Assembly (NCBI GenBank): GCA_001769925.1 | Contig: MEPT01000118.1 | Location: 25,327 to 33,985 of the forward strand | Direction: 5' to 3' | DNA length: 8,659 nucleotides | Source of the DNA: Bdellovibrionales bacterium RBG_16_40_8 | GTDB taxonomy: Bacteria; Bdellovibrionota; Bdellovibrionia; Bdellovibrionales; UBA1609 | Shown here: positions 1-6,576 of the stretch, one piece after another | How the letters are laid out: every line of letters starts with the position of its first letter | Position numbering within the stretch: the first letter of the stretch is position 1 | Program-made: the position numbers and the translations under genes | The notes under the pieces: generated by a model | What the model saw: the letters and a program-made list of their open reading frames with translations, nothing else | What the model was told of the DNA's origin: nothing | Database searches by the model: none

Positions 1-68
1 TTCTTTTTTGTTTTCTTTTTTTGCGCGGCTTTTTCTTTTACCGGCGCTTGCTGCTGTTGTTCTGCCAT
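1..68 (-). CDS. rpsK: 30S ribosomal protein S11, N-terminal fragment
   Basis: Only the first 22 codons are in the window; the gene runs off the left edge. It is called S11 mainly from its place right after rpsM, the universal rpsM-rpsK order, because the conserved S11 core (starting near the DGVAHIHASFNNT motif in E. coli) is not reached. The visible part begins MAEQQQQAPVKEKAAQKK and is a Gln/Lys/Ala-rich, presumably disordered basic tail, apparently longer than the E. coli S11 leader. The ATG at 68 is preceded by a weak SD (AAAGGG, about 8 nt upstream) and lies 26 nt after rpsM. S11 sits on the 30S platform near the mRNA exit region. Identity is likely but rests on context. Confidence 0.85.
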   Translation of the reverse strand, partial: MAEQQQQAPVKEKAAQKKKTKK

Positions 69-94
69 TTTAATTACCCTTTATTCAGTTAGCT

Positions 95-469
95 TTATAC
101 AACTTGTTTTTTATTAGCTACGGTTTTTCTTGGACCTTTACGTGTTCTCGCATTCGATCGTGTGCGCTGCCCTCGTACCGGCAACCCTTTTTTATGTCTC
201 AGCCCTCGATAACAACCTAGATCAATAAGTCTCTTAATATTCAAAGTTATTTCTCGACGAAGATCGCCTTCGATTTTACCCTTAGCATCGATTGCAGTAC
301 GCAAACGTAGAATTTGTTCGTCATTTAGGTTGTCTGACTTGAGATTAAGATCTATTTCTGCCTCACTACAAATTGACCGCGCTAGCGGACGACCTATGCC
401 GTATATAGCTGTAAGCGCTATTTCAATACGTTTATTTTTTGGTAAATCAACCCCTGCAAGTCTTGCCAT
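95..469 (-). CDS. rpsM: 30S ribosomal protein S13
   Basis: Complete S13 of 124 aa, close to the E. coli length of 118. S13 lies in the head of the 30S subunit and its C-terminal tail reaches towards the P-site tRNA, with contacts to the large subunit through the intersubunit bridges. The N-terminus [10 protein letters not shown] and the segment IYGIGRPLA (about residues 22-30) are the usual S13 opening. The basic C-terminal signature [20 protein letters not shown] runs from about residue 89 to 108 and is followed by [14 protein letters not shown]. The ATG start has a good SD (AAAGAGG, 5 nt spacing) lying just after the rpmJ stop, 11 nt upstream, so coupling with rpmJ is likely. Nothing is missing. 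Confidence 0.99.
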   Translation of the reverse strand: MARLAGVDLPKNKRIEIALTAIYGIGRPLARSICSEAEIDLNLKSDNLNDEQILRLRTAIDAKGKIEGDLRREITLNIKRLIDLGCYRGLRHKKGLPVRGQRTRSNARTRKGPRKTVANKKQVV

Positions 470-480
470 CTTTGCCTCTT

Positions 481-594
481 TTAGCCTTGACGCTGTTTAT
501 GTTTTGTCACTTCACAAATCACTCGCACAACACCTTTGCGCTTGATCACTTTGCACTTATCACAAATTTTTTTAACCGATGCTCGAACTTTCAT
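481..594 (-). CDS. rpmJ: 50S ribosomal protein L36, zinc-binding (C+) type
   Basis: A 37-aa gene, translating as [20 protein letters not shown] followed by [17 protein letters not shown]. It matches L36 over its full length, and the KHKQRQG end is diagnostic. The zinc ligands Cys11, Cys14, Cys27 and His32 are all present, so this is the zinc-binding C+ form rather than the ligand-free C- paralogue. L36 binds 23S rRNA late in 50S assembly. The ATG at 594 is preceded by GGAG with 8 nt spacing. It sits between adk, after a 117-nt spacer, and rpsM, 11 nt downstream, the position known from many bacteria where rpmJ heads the genes leading into rpsM-rpsK. The reading frame is intact and the call is secure despite the short length. 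Confidence 0.98.
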   Translation of the reverse strand: MKVRASVKKICDKCKVIKRKGVVRVICEVTKHKQRQG

Positions 595-623
595 TGTATT
601 AACTCCATGGAATTACACGATTT

Positions 624-644
624 TCAAATACTCCTCAAATACTC
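624..644. repeat. Tandem 10-bp direct repeat upstream of rpmJ
   Basis: The plus-strand sequence TCAAATACTC occurs at 624-633 and again, without mismatch, at 635-644, separated by one C. Read on the coding strand it is GAGTATTTGA, G, GAGTATTTGA. The 11-bp period is close to one DNA helical turn. It ends 30 bp upstream of the rpmJ start. It could be a protein-binding site or a chance duplication; the repeat itself is certain and any function is a guess. Confidence 0.85.
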
Positions 645-658
645 AATGGTTGGATCTT

Positions 659-685
659 GATGTTAAGACCGCACACCCTAACACC
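659..685 (-). other. Weak hairpin in the adk-rpmJ spacer
   Basis: On the coding strand GGTGTTA (685-679) can pair with TAACATC (665-659), giving a 7-bp stem with one G-U pair and a 13-nt loop. It is not followed by a run of U, so it does not look like an intrinsic terminator. The stem is short enough to arise by chance. Confidence 0.25.
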
Positions 686-711
686 GTAAAACCCATGTCG
701 TCCACAAGTTT

Positions 712-1356
712 TTAAGATTCTAATGACCTTTCTAACCGTGAAAAAACCTTTTCAACATCTTCTCGCCCATCAACCTCTACGAGCTTATTCTTTTTTCTAT
801 AGTACTCTTTTAATGGTTTCGTAAAGTCTGCATACACATTTAGCCGCGTAACTATAGACTCAGGCTTATCATCATCTCGCTGGTAAATGTCTGTGCCCCC
901 ACAGCTGTCGCAATTTTTACCATTTTTCAATGGTTTAGTTGCTATATGATATACGGCACCACAATTTCGGCATACTCTTCGCCCTGAAAGCCTCTCAGTA
1001 AGCTCATTAATGGGCACTTCAATAAAAATAGCCTTATCTAAGTTAAGATTAACACGATCAAGCAAGGCTTCTAAAGCCTCACCTTGGGCCACGTTGCGCG
1101 GAAAACCATCTAAAACAAAAGAAGCACCCTTAAGACTCTGCAAAACCTCAGCTACCATATTGATGGTCACAGAATCCGGCACAAGCTTGCCTTTATCCAT
1201 ATAATTTTTAGCCTCTTGTCCGAGTGGCGTATTGTTTTTAATCGCTACGCGAAAAAGGTCGCCCGTGCTGATATGCTTCATACCATGACGTTCAACTAAA
1301 AAAGCTGACTGAGTGCCTTTACCTGCTCCTGGCGGGCCAAAAAGAAGAATGTTCAA
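712..1356 (-). CDS. adk: Adenylate kinase (long form, zinc-type LID)
   Basis: Cytosolic enzyme that interconverts ATP + AMP and 2 ADP. At 214 aa it is the usual long bacterial form. The P-loop GPPGAGKGT spans residues 7-15, the AMP-side motif DGFPR residues 83-87, and catalytic/LID arginines are visible at 124-127 (GRR), 160 and 171. The LID carries Cys129, Cys132, Cys149 and Cys152 (C-X2-C-X16-C-X2-C), the structural zinc site of many bacterial Adks and unlike the zinc-free E. coli LID. The start is TTG at 1356, overlapping the secY stop as TTGA; the next in-frame Met (residue 26) lies beyond the P-loop, so TTG must be right. The family often lies directly after secY. The following spacer lacks the usual map and infA. 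Confidence 0.98.
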   Translation of the reverse strand: MNILLFGPPGAGKGTQSAFLVERHGMKHISTGDLFRVAIKNNTPLGQEAKNYMDKGKLVPDSVTINMVAEVLQSLKGASFVLDGFPRNVAQGEALEALLDRVNLNLDKAIFIEVPINELTERLSGRRVCRNCGAVYHIATKPLKNGKNCDSCGGTDIYQRDDDKPESIVTRLNVYADFTKPLKEYYRKKNKLVEVDGREDVEKVFSRLERSLES

Positions 1357-2675
1357 TACTGCACCCTTCTGCTGCGCATCTTCACACCTTTTAATACGCC
1401 CTCATACTTTGCCGTAATCAAGTGCGATTGAATCTGCTGGCTTGTATCAAGTGCAACACCAATTAAAATTAAAACAGTCGTACCGCCAAAATAAAAAGGT
1501 ACATGAAACGCTTCAACTAACATAGATGGCATTATACAAATAGCGCTTAAATAAATAGAACCCACTACAGTAAGTCGTGTAAGAACAGTTACCAGATAAT
1601 CGGCTGTACTTCTACCTGCTCTAATACCAGGTATAAACCCACCCCATTTTTTAAGATTATCAGAAACATCATTTGGGTTAAATGCAATTTCTGTATAGAA
1701 AAAACAAAAGAAAACAATAAGCCCAACAAATAGAATGTTGTAAATTCCACCAGTTGGTGTCAATGAATTCTGTAAATTTTTAATCCACGGGGTAGTGACA
1801 AAATTAGCAAGTGTAGCCGGAAATAGTAGTAAGCTTGACGCAAAAATTGGCGGTATAACGTTAGCAAAATTAACTTTTAGCGGCAGGTGACTCGCTGGTG
1901 TTTGCATAGCCATTCGCCCCTGGCCGCGCTGAGAATACTGCACAGGAATTCGTCTCTGACCGACTTCAACAAAAATAATAAAACCTATAACTAAAAACAT
2001 TCCTGTCAAGATTATAAGCGCTAGCATGGCACTCATCTCACCAGAGGCAATCATATGCCATAAGCTTACAGTATCTGATGGAATACCTGCAGCAATGCCT
2101 GTGAAAATAATTAAACTCGAGCCATTACCAACCCCGTGTTCGCTGATCTGCTCACCTAGCCACATAATAAAACAAGTGCCTGCCGCTAGGGTTGTAACCG
2201 TCATCACATGAAATGATAGAAAGGGCACACCAAAATATGGTGTTATAACAATCGGTTTACCTTGTGTTGGACTATTCTGAAGCCACGAGGCCATCGCATA
2301 GCCTTGAATGACGGCAAGTAATATAGTTGCGTAACGAGTATACTGAGTAATTTTTTTTCTACCCTGCTCACCTTCTTTTTTTAGTTTTTCTAGGTGTGGG
2401 ACAGCAGATTGCAAAAGCTGAAAAATAATTGAAGCTGAAATGTAAGGCATAATACCTAGTGCAAAAACACTAAACCTTTCAAGAGCTCCACCAGTAAATG
2501 TGTTAAAAAGGCCAAACAAACTACCACTTTGAGCGTTGAAGAATTCGAGCACCGCTACGCCATCTACTCCTGGAGTCGGTATAGCTACACCGATTCTATA
2601 AATGGCCACCATAGCAATCGTGAAGAATATGCGTTGTCTAAGCTCTGCTGGTATTACCATTTTCGGCTGTGTCAC
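1353..2675 (-). CDS. secY: Preprotein translocase subunit SecY
   Basis: Channel-forming subunit of the SecYEG translocon in the inner membrane; it passes unfolded proteins and inserts membrane proteins with SecA or the ribosome. Length 440 aa and ten predicted hydrophobic segments fit the family. Landmarks are [13 protein letters not shown] (26-38, end of TM1), [13 protein letters not shown] (76-88, TM2 after the plug), [14 protein letters not shown] (102-115, first large cytosolic loop), [14 protein letters not shown] (181-194), [10 protein letters not shown] (241-250), the ribosome/SecA-binding loop [20 protein letters not shown] (333-352) and AKYEGVLKG (422-430). The start is GTG at 2675, overlapping the rplO stop (GTGA), with GAGG about 10 nt upstream; a later ATG (Met6) is possible. 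The sequence looks closest to deltaproteobacterial-type SecY from memory. Confidence 0.98.
   Translation of the reverse strand: MTQPKMVIPAELRQRIFFTIAMVAIYRIGVAIPTPGVDGVAVLEFFNAQSGSLFGLFNTFTGGALERFSVFALGIMPYISASIIFQLLQSAVPHLEKLKKEGEQGRKKITQYTRYATILLAVIQGYAMASWLQNSPTQGKPIVITPYFGVPFLSFHVMTVTTLAAGTCFIMWLGEQISEHGVGNGSSLIIFTGIAAGIPSDTVSLWHMIASGEMSAMLALIILTGMFLVIGFIIFVEVGQRRIPVQYSQRGQGRMAMQTPASHLPLKVNFANVIPPIFASSLLLFPATLANFVTTPWIKNLQNSLTPTGGIYNILFVGLIVFFCFFYTEIAFNPNDVSDNLKKWGGFIPGIRAGRSTADYLVTVLTRLTVVGSIYLSAICIMPSMLVEAFHVPFYFGGTTVLILIGVALDTSQQIQSHLITAKYEGVLKGVKMRSRRVQY
1364..1368 (-). promoter_or_regulatory. Ribosome binding site deciding the TTG start of adk
   Basis: The coding strand reads AAGGG, seven nt before the TTG at 1356. 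The site lies inside the last codons of secY. Its spacing supports the rare TTG start, and the TTGA overlap with the secY stop suggests that adk translation is coupled to secY. Confidence 0.7.
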
Positions 2676-3112
2676 TTATTTAGCACCTCAGTTTTACCAC
2701 CAGCTTTTTCTATAGCCGTCTTTGCTGCTTCACTAAATCGGTGGGCTTTTACAGTTAAGGCTTTTTTTAGTTCACCTCGCGCTAAAACTTTAACAGGTCC
2801 TTTTTTAATCAAACCTTGTAATTTCAATGTTTCAGGATTTACCTCGCCTGACATATTTTGTAGCGATTGAAGATTAACAATCTCATAACGTGTCGTAAAC
2901 ATCGTGTTCTTAAATCCTATTTTCGGAAATCTACGATGTAGCGGTGTCTGCCCGCCTTCAAAACCACGGCGAATGCCGCCGCTTTTACGCGCTTTTTGAC
3001 CTTTATTGCCCTTACCTGCTTTACCGCCTTTGCCAGACCCACGACCACGACCTAGTCGCTTTGAATTATGAGTTGAGCCTTTTTGTGGGCGTAACGATTC
3101 TAATAAACTCAT
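2672..3112 (-). CDS. rplO: 50S ribosomal protein L15
   Basis: Complete L15 of 146 aa (E. coli 144). L15 binds 23S rRNA through a long basic extension and joins during late 50S assembly. The glycine/lysine/arginine-rich arm KRLGRGRGSGKGGKAGKGNK lies at about residues 18-37, followed by GFEGGQTPLHRRFPKIGF (51-68), the family signature. The C-terminal half contains the globular domain with KGPVKVLARGELKKALTVKA. The ATG start lies one base after the rpmD stop, and the end overlaps the GTG of secY by 4 nt. The order rpmD-rplO-secY is the usual spc arrangement. Confidence 0.99.
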   Translation of the reverse strand: MSLLESLRPQKGSTHNSKRLGRGRGSGKGGKAGKGNKGQKARKSGGIRRGFEGGQTPLHRRFPKIGFKNTMFTTRYEIVNLQSLQNMSGEVNPETLKLQGLIKKGPVKVLARGELKKALTVKAHRFSEAAKTAIEKAGGKTEVLNK

Positions 3113-3113
3113 C

Positions 3114-3299
3114 TTACTTCTCCACCTTCACTTGCAACAAATGTTGAACCTTATAAATTTGCCCACGATTTGCCGGGTTATCTTTCACAACGACTTCACC
3201 TTGAACTCGACTTAGTCCCAAGCAACGAACTGTATCTCGTTGATCTTTTGAGGTGCCTTGCAAACCTCTAATAAGCTTTACCCTAAATGATTTTGCCAT
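3114..3299 (-). CDS. rpmD: 50S ribosomal protein L30
   Basis: Complete 61-aa L30, near the E. coli length of 59. It is a small alpha/beta protein on the 50S surface. The opening KSFRVKLIRGLQGTSKDQRD and the central GLSRVQGEVVVKDNPANRGQ match the family, as does the closing YKVQHLLQVKVE. ATG start, with GAGGG about 8 nt upstream inside the end of rpsE; the gap to rpsE is 3 nt and to rplO one base. L30 is dispensable and absent from some bacteria, for example chlamydiae, so its retention helps exclude those. Confidence 0.98.
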   Translation of the reverse strand: MAKSFRVKLIRGLQGTSKDQRDTVRCLGLSRVQGEVVVKDNPANRGQIYKVQHLLQVKVEK

Positions 3300-3302
3300 A
3301 TA

Positions 3303-3770
3303 TTAGCCCTCAAACTTTGACGGTCGACCGTCCATAAGTTGCGAAAGCCCGTTCAAGGTGGCTCTAACGGCGTTCCGCGGATTAGTCGTACCTATACACT
3401 TGGTTAAAATATCTTTAATACCGAGAGTTTCAAGAACCGCCCGTACAGCACCACCCGCGATAACGCCAGTCCCAGGAGCAGCTGGCATTAAAATAACTTT
3501 TGCTGCTCCGAAACGACCAACGACTTCATGAGCTATTGTGCGACCATCGTGAATCTTAAAAGCTTTCGTGGCCTTCTTAGCTAAGCGACTAGCTTTTGTG
3601 ATAGCTTCAGGAACTTCACCGGCTTTACCTTTGCCAATTCCCACGCGACCATTACCGTTGCCAGCAACTACCAACGCCGCAAACGAAAATCGTCGGCCTC
3701 CCTTGACCACTTTAGCAACACGATTAATTGCTACGACTCTTTCTTGATATTCTGCATCAGTTCTTTCCAC
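3303..3770 (-). CDS. rpsE: 30S ribosomal protein S5
   Basis: Complete S5 of 155 aa (E. coli 167; the difference is in the ends). S5 lies near the 30S decoding region and mRNA entry and affects fidelity. The N-terminal double-stranded RNA-binding-like domain shows [19 protein letters not shown] (17-35) and [20 protein letters not shown] (37-56). The C-terminal domain shows [19 protein letters not shown] (96-114) and [19 protein letters not shown] (124-142). The start is GTG at 3770 with a strong SD, AAGGAG, that overlaps the rplR stop (TAAGGAG) with about 9 nt spacing. Followed by rpmD after 3 nt. Confidence 0.99.
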   Translation of the reverse strand: MERTDAEYQERVVAINRVAKVVKGGRRFSFAALVVAGNGNGRVGIGKGKAGEVPEAITKASRLAKKATKAFKIHDGRTIAHEVVGRFGAAKVILMPAAPGTGVIAGGAVRAVLETLGIKDILTKCIGTTNPRNAVRATLNGLSQLMDGRPSKFEG

Positions 3771-3783
3771 TTATTTTATCTCC

Positions 3784-4158
3784 TTAGAATTGAAGTCCAC
3801 CCTCACGAGCCGCATCAGCTAGCACTTGAATACGACCGTGATAAAGGTATCCACCGCGATCAAAAACAACACTGCTAATATTTTTCTTCTTTGCTAGTTC
3901 AGCGAGATTCGCGCCCACTTGTTTGGCGGCTTCGCGCGAACCTCGGCTTCCATTAATTTCTTTACTCATTGTTGAAGCCTCAACGAGAGTTTGTCCAGTT
4001 GAGTCGTCAATTATTTGCGCATAAATATGACTAGCGCTTCTAAAAACACTAAGACGTGGGCGCTCAGTATCGCCAAATACTTTTTTGCGAATACGAATAT
4101 GTTTTTTTGCTCGAGATTTAAGTTTAAATGCGCTTTTCTTTTTTAATTGCAGTCTCAC
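3784..4158 (-). CDS. rplR: 50S ribosomal protein L18
   Basis: Complete L18 of 124 aa, slightly longer than the usual 117-120 because of a basic N-terminus. L18 binds 5S rRNA and with L5 forms the central protuberance. The core [20 protein letters not shown] (33-52) and the C-terminal signature [20 protein letters not shown] followed by EGGLQF are standard. The start is GTG at 4158 with SD AGAGG at 4165-4169, 6 nt spacing; the gap to rplF is 12 nt. The rplR stop is part of the rpsE SD, so the two are probably coupled. Confidence 0.99.
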   Translation of the reverse strand: MRLQLKKKSAFKLKSRAKKHIRIRKKVFGDTERPRLSVFRSASHIYAQIIDDSTGQTLVEASTMSKEINGSRGSREAAKQVGANLAELAKKKNISSVVFDRGGYLYHGRIQVLADAAREGGLQF

Positions 4159-4170
4159 AATACACCTCTT

Positions 4171-4707
4171 CTATTTGCCTGCTGCTTTGCCGGCTTTACG
4201 ACGTATACGCTCGTCAGAATATTTAACACCTTTTCCGAGATAAGGCTCTGGCGGACGAAAACTACGCACCTGCGCAGCTACTTGCCCAACCATCGCACGA
4301 TCAGCCCCTGTAACCGCTATTTTTGTTTGCTTATCTACCTTAATCTCTATCCCTTCAGGAATTGCGTAAGATATTGGGTGACTGTAGCCCAAACTAAGTT
4401 CTAGTTTTTTACCAGATACACTTGCCCGATAGCCAACGCCATTTAATTCAAGTTCTCGAGTCCAGCCAGTAGTAACGCCAGTTACCGCATTTTGTAAAAG
4501 CGCGCGAATAAGCCCATGGTGCGCTGTTGCCGCATGGTCTTCGCAAATTAGCTGTATTTTGCCGTCCTCAATTTTAGCCTTAATAGCAGGGTGAAGTTTA
4601 ACTTTTTGAGCAGACTTTGCACCCTTTACCACAATTTCATTTTCAGCAGAAACTGAAACCTGCACTGTCTTTTGAAAATACACTGGAGACCTACCTACGC
4701 GTGACAT
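4171..4707 (-). CDS. rplF: 50S ribosomal protein L6
   Basis: Complete L6 of 178 aa (E. coli 177). L6 binds 23S rRNA near the GTPase-associated region and the sarcin-ricin loop. It opens with MSRVGRSPV, shows the two repeated L6 alpha/beta domains, with GVTTGWTRELELNGVGYRAS (77-96) joining them, and has the family signature PPEPYLGKGVKY at 152-163. The C-terminus is basic and Ala/Lys/Gly-rich. ATG start with AGGT about 4-5 nt upstream; the gap to rpsH is 6 nt. Standard spc position between rpsH and rplR. Confidence 0.99.
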   Translation of the reverse strand: MSRVGRSPVYFQKTVQVSVSAENEIVVKGAKSAQKVKLHPAIKAKIEDGKIQLICEDHAATAHHGLIRALLQNAVTGVTTGWTRELELNGVGYRASVSGKKLELSLGYSHPISYAIPEGIEIKVDKQTKIAVTGADRAMVGQVAAQVRSFRPPEPYLGKGVKYSDERIRRKAGKAAGK

Positions 4708-4713
4708 ATATAC

Positions 4714-5103
4714 CTACCAAACCTGAAAAAGGAGTTCGCCACCAAGCTTTTGCTCTATAGCTTCTTCACCGCTCAGAATACCTTTACTAGTACTCAATAC
4801 TGCAATACCAAATCCATTACGAACCCTTGGGATATCTTTTACCCCTATATAACGTCGCAAACCAGAACTACTGATGCGATTCAAAGTATTAATTACAGGC
4901 TTTCCTTGACTATTATAGCGCAGATATATTCGCATCATGCCCTGTTTGCCATCGCGTACGACTTTAAAGCTACGAATATAACCGTTTTTCTGTAACACAT
5001 TCGCAATGCCTGCGCGCAAATTTGAACATGGCACATCGACCTTTTCATGTTTTGCGTTTCCAGCATTTCTTATTCTAGTTAAAAACTGTGCAACTGTATC
5101 CAT
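4714..5103 (-). CDS. rpsH: 30S ribosomal protein S8
   Basis: Complete S8 of 129 aa when started at ATG 5103. A TTG one codon upstream is in frame, but the ATG has the SD GGGAG with the better spacing of 6 nt. S8 binds helix 21 of 16S rRNA early in 30S assembly and in E. coli represses translation of the spc message at rplE. Present are the opening DTVAQFLTRIRNA, the region VRNGFGIAVLSTSKGIL (94-110) with the RNA-binding STSKG motif, and the C-terminal GGELLFQVW. It directly follows rplE after 14 nt: the rpsN gene that usually sits here is missing. Confidence 0.99.
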   Translation of the reverse strand: MDTVAQFLTRIRNAGNAKHEKVDVPCSNLRAGIANVLQKNGYIRSFKVVRDGKQGMMRIYLRYNSQGKPVINTLNRISSSGLRRYIGVKDIPRVRNGFGIAVLSTSKGILSGEEAIEQKLGGELLFQVW

Positions 5104-5109
5104 CAATTA

Positions 5110-5114
5110 CTCCC
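5110..5114 (-). promoter_or_regulatory. Ribosome binding site deciding the ATG start of rpsH
   Basis: The coding strand reads GGGAG, six nt before ATG at 5103. It lies within the 14-nt rplE-rpsH gap and favours the ATG over the TTG one codon upstream. Confidence 0.75.
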
Positions 5115-5117
5115 AAA

Positions 5118-5657
5118 TTATTTTCTAAATGGCATGCCGAGTGCTTCTAGCAAAGCCCGGCCATGTTCATCATTTTTACCCGATGTACAAACTGTTATAT
5201 TCATCCCGCGCATCATATCTACTTTTTCAATGTTTATCTCAGGAAAAATTATTTGTTCTTTAATCCCCATATTGTAATTACCACGACCATCAAATCCGCG
5301 CGGAGAAAGCCCGCGAAAATCACGCACTCGCGGCAAACTAAAATGTATAAGCTTTTCTAAGAAAACCCATGCTTTGTCTCTGCGCAATGTAACCATAACG
5401 CCTAATGGTATTCCTTCGCGTAATTTAAAATTTGAAATAGCTTTTTTTGCCTTCGTTATTACTGCTTTTTGTCCGGTAATGGCCGTCATTTCATCGACCA
5501 TAGTTGATACAATTTTAGGATTTTTTACAGCCTCTGCCGTACATACATTCAAAACAATCTTTTCAATGCACGGCACCTGATTTATGTTCTTAAGACTCAA
5601 GTTCTTAATCAGCAGCGGCACAATTTCTTTTTTATATTTAGTTTGTAAAACACTCAC
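5118..5657 (-). CDS. rplE: 50S ribosomal protein L5
   Basis: L5 binds 5S rRNA and helps form the central protuberance, contacting P-site tRNA and S13. With a GTG start at 5657 the protein is 179 aa, exactly the E. coli length; the frame stays open seven codons further to a TTG at 5678, but that would put the SD inside the gene. The family regions are [20 protein letters not shown] (67-86), [20 protein letters not shown] (108-127), [11 protein letters not shown] (131-141) and [14 protein letters not shown] at the end. The usual GVGEA after the VLN strand is replaced by VCTAEA (38-43), a mild oddity. The gene follows rplN after 21 nt, so rplX is absent from its normal place; rpsN is absent downstream. 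Confidence 0.98.
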   Translation of the reverse strand: MSVLQTKYKKEIVPLLIKNLSLKNINQVPCIEKIVLNVCTAEAVKNPKIVSTMVDEMTAITGQKAVITKAKKAISNFKLREGIPLGVMVTLRRDKAWVFLEKLIHFSLPRVRDFRGLSPRGFDGRGNYNMGIKEQIIFPEINIEKVDMMRGMNITVCTSGKNDEHGRALLEALGMPFRK

Positions 5658-5664
5658 AATATAT

Positions 5665-5668
5665 CTCC
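5665..5668 (-). promoter_or_regulatory. Ribosome binding site deciding the GTG start of rplE
   Basis: GGAG on the coding strand, seven nt before GTG at 5657. It supports the 179-aa form of L5 and rejects the upstream in-frame TTG at 5678. In E. coli the S8 repressor site overlaps this region of the spc message; I could not identify a clear counterpart here. Confidence 0.8.
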
Positions 5669-5678
5669 GTTCTTGCAA

Positions 5679-6047
5679 CTACAAAACTTCAGGCGCCAAC
5701 GATACAATTTTAATAAATTTTTTCGCTCTCAATTCGCGCGCAACAGGACCAAAAATACGAGTACCTATCGGCTCAAGCGCCGCATTGATAAGCACCGCCG
5801 AATTATAATCAAAACGCAAATAACTGCCATCTGGTCGACGCAACTTTTGTCGCGTTCGCACTATAACAGCCTTTGCCACTTCACCCTTTTTAACTTTTGC
5901 GTTAGGCATCGCTTCTTTTATAGATACAATAATAATATCGCCTATAGAAGCATATCTGCGTTTACTACCACCTAGTACTTTTAAGCATTGAACTTCTTTA
6001 GCCCCAGAATTATCTGCAACTTTTAAACGTGTTTGCATCTGAATCAT
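5679..6047 (-). CDS. rplN: 50S ribosomal protein L14
   Basis: Complete L14 of 122 aa, the standard length. L14 lies at the subunit interface of the 50S and forms bridges to 16S rRNA. The opening [20 protein letters not shown], then [17 protein letters not shown] (23-39) and the closing [20 protein letters not shown] with [10 protein letters not shown] are unmistakable. ATG start overlaps the rpsQ stop as ATGA, with AAGGTG 7 nt upstream. The MIQMQT opening recalls alpha- or deltaproteobacterial L14 more than the E. coli form. The next gene is rplE, not rplX. Confidence 0.99.
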   Translation of the reverse strand: MIQMQTRLKVADNSGAKEVQCLKVLGGSKRRYASIGDIIIVSIKEAMPNAKVKKGEVAKAVIVRTRQKLRRPDGSYLRFDYNSAVLINAALEPIGTRIFGPVARELRAKKFIKIVSLAPEVL

Positions 6048-6364
6048 ATTTCAACACCTTGTACTTCTTTTTTCTTTTCAATAATTTCTGCTAAAACCCA
6101 ACGTTTTGTTTTGCTGAACGGGCGACTTTGAAAAATACGAACTTTATCACCATTACTTGCAGCACTGTTTTCATCATGTGCCTTGTATACAGAAGAAGTG
6201 CGAATAAACTTTCCGTAACGCGCATGTCGCATCAAAGTAAATATTTGTACTGCAATTGTTTTTTTCATTTTATTACTAACTACCACTCCCACAACCTCAT
6301 TGCGCATCTTTCTCGAAACAACTTCTTTATTTTTGGTAGCTGCCTGTTTTTTTTCTTTTGTCAT
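6044..6364 (-). CDS. rpsQ: 30S ribosomal protein S17 with N-terminal extension
   Basis: S17 of 106 aa; E. coli S17 is 84 aa. It is an OB-fold protein that binds 16S rRNA early in 30S assembly. The core shows [20 protein letters not shown] (23-42), [10 protein letters not shown] (46-55), [18 protein letters not shown] (62-79) and [18 protein letters not shown] (81-98). About 16 extra residues, Lys/Gln/Ala-rich, precede the core. The long ATG start is supported by AAGGA 8 nt upstream; Met20 is a possible but unsupported later start. The gap to rpmC is 18 nt, and the stop overlaps rplN by 4 nt. Confidence 0.98.
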   Translation of the reverse strand: MTKEKKQAATKNKEVVSRKMRNEVVGVVVSNKMKKTIAVQIFTLMRHARYGKFIRTSSVYKAHDENSAASNGDKVRIFQSRPFSKTKRWVLAEIIEKKKEVQGVEI

Positions 6365-6382
6365 AATTTTCTTCCTTAATCC

Positions 6383-6574
6383 TTAACGCGCCAGCTTAGC
6401 AGCCAGAGCTGTTCTTATGCGAGCTCTATCACGACGAAGACTGCGAATTTGAAGGGGATTGCCTACCTGTCCCAGAGAATGTTTCATACGCAAATCAAAG
6501 CTCTCTTCTATTATTGATTTCTCTCGTTTTCTTAGCTCTTCTACAGTTAAATCTCGAATATCTATAAACTTCAT
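6383..6574 (-). CDS. rpmC: 50S ribosomal protein L29
   Basis: Complete 63-aa L29, the E. coli length. L29 is a helical hairpin near the exit of the peptide tunnel, next to L23, where trigger factor and SRP dock. The opening DIRDLTVEELRKR, the middle SFDLRMKHSLGQVGNPLQIR and the end RDRARIRTALAAKLAR fit the family. ATG start two bases after the rplP stop, with GGAG in the last codons of rplP (5 nt spacing). Standard rplP-rpmC-rpsQ order. Confidence 0.99.
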   Translation of the reverse strand: MKFIDIRDLTVEELRKREKSIIEESFDLRMKHSLGQVGNPLQIRSLRRDRARIRTALAAKLAR

Positions 6575-6576
6575 AA

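Larger units (their letters stand above)
595..711 (-). other. adk-rpmJ intergenic spacer
   Basis: This 117-nt spacer is the only gap over 30 nt in the window. In several phyla this place holds map and infA; neither is present, and no coding frame longer than 17 codons was found on the coding strand. It contains a tandem 10-bp direct repeat (624-644), a modest hairpin (659-685) and the rpmJ SD (GGAG at 603-606). There is no hairpin followed by a U-run, so no terminator is called. Whether it carries a promoter or attenuator cannot be decided by eye. Confidence 0.7.

Noticed and set aside
605..638. Possible sigma-70 promoter before rpmJ: TTGAGG (633-638) and TGTAAT (612-617) on the coding strand
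   Set aside because: The spacer is only 15 nt, and a start site 7 nt past the -10 would fall within the rpmJ SD, leaving almost no leader. The alternative -10, TAATTC with 17 nt, is weak.
659..685. Intrinsic terminator after adk
   Set aside because: The 7-bp stem is weak, with a 13-nt loop and no U-run after it; downstream genes belong to the same set.
661..711. Small ORF of 17 codons in the adk-rpmJ spacer (coding strand, ATG near 697)
   Set aside because: No SD, no resemblance to a known family, and too short to separate from chance.
1353..2675. SecY truncated at its N-terminus
   Set aside because: About ten residues precede the ELRQR segment before TM1, nearly as in many other bacteria that have a short SecY leader; all later segments are present.
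5658..5678. L5 extended by seven codons to a TTG at 5678
   Set aside because: The SD GGAG (5665-5668) lies inside the extension, and the GTG at 5657 gives the exact family length of 179 aa.
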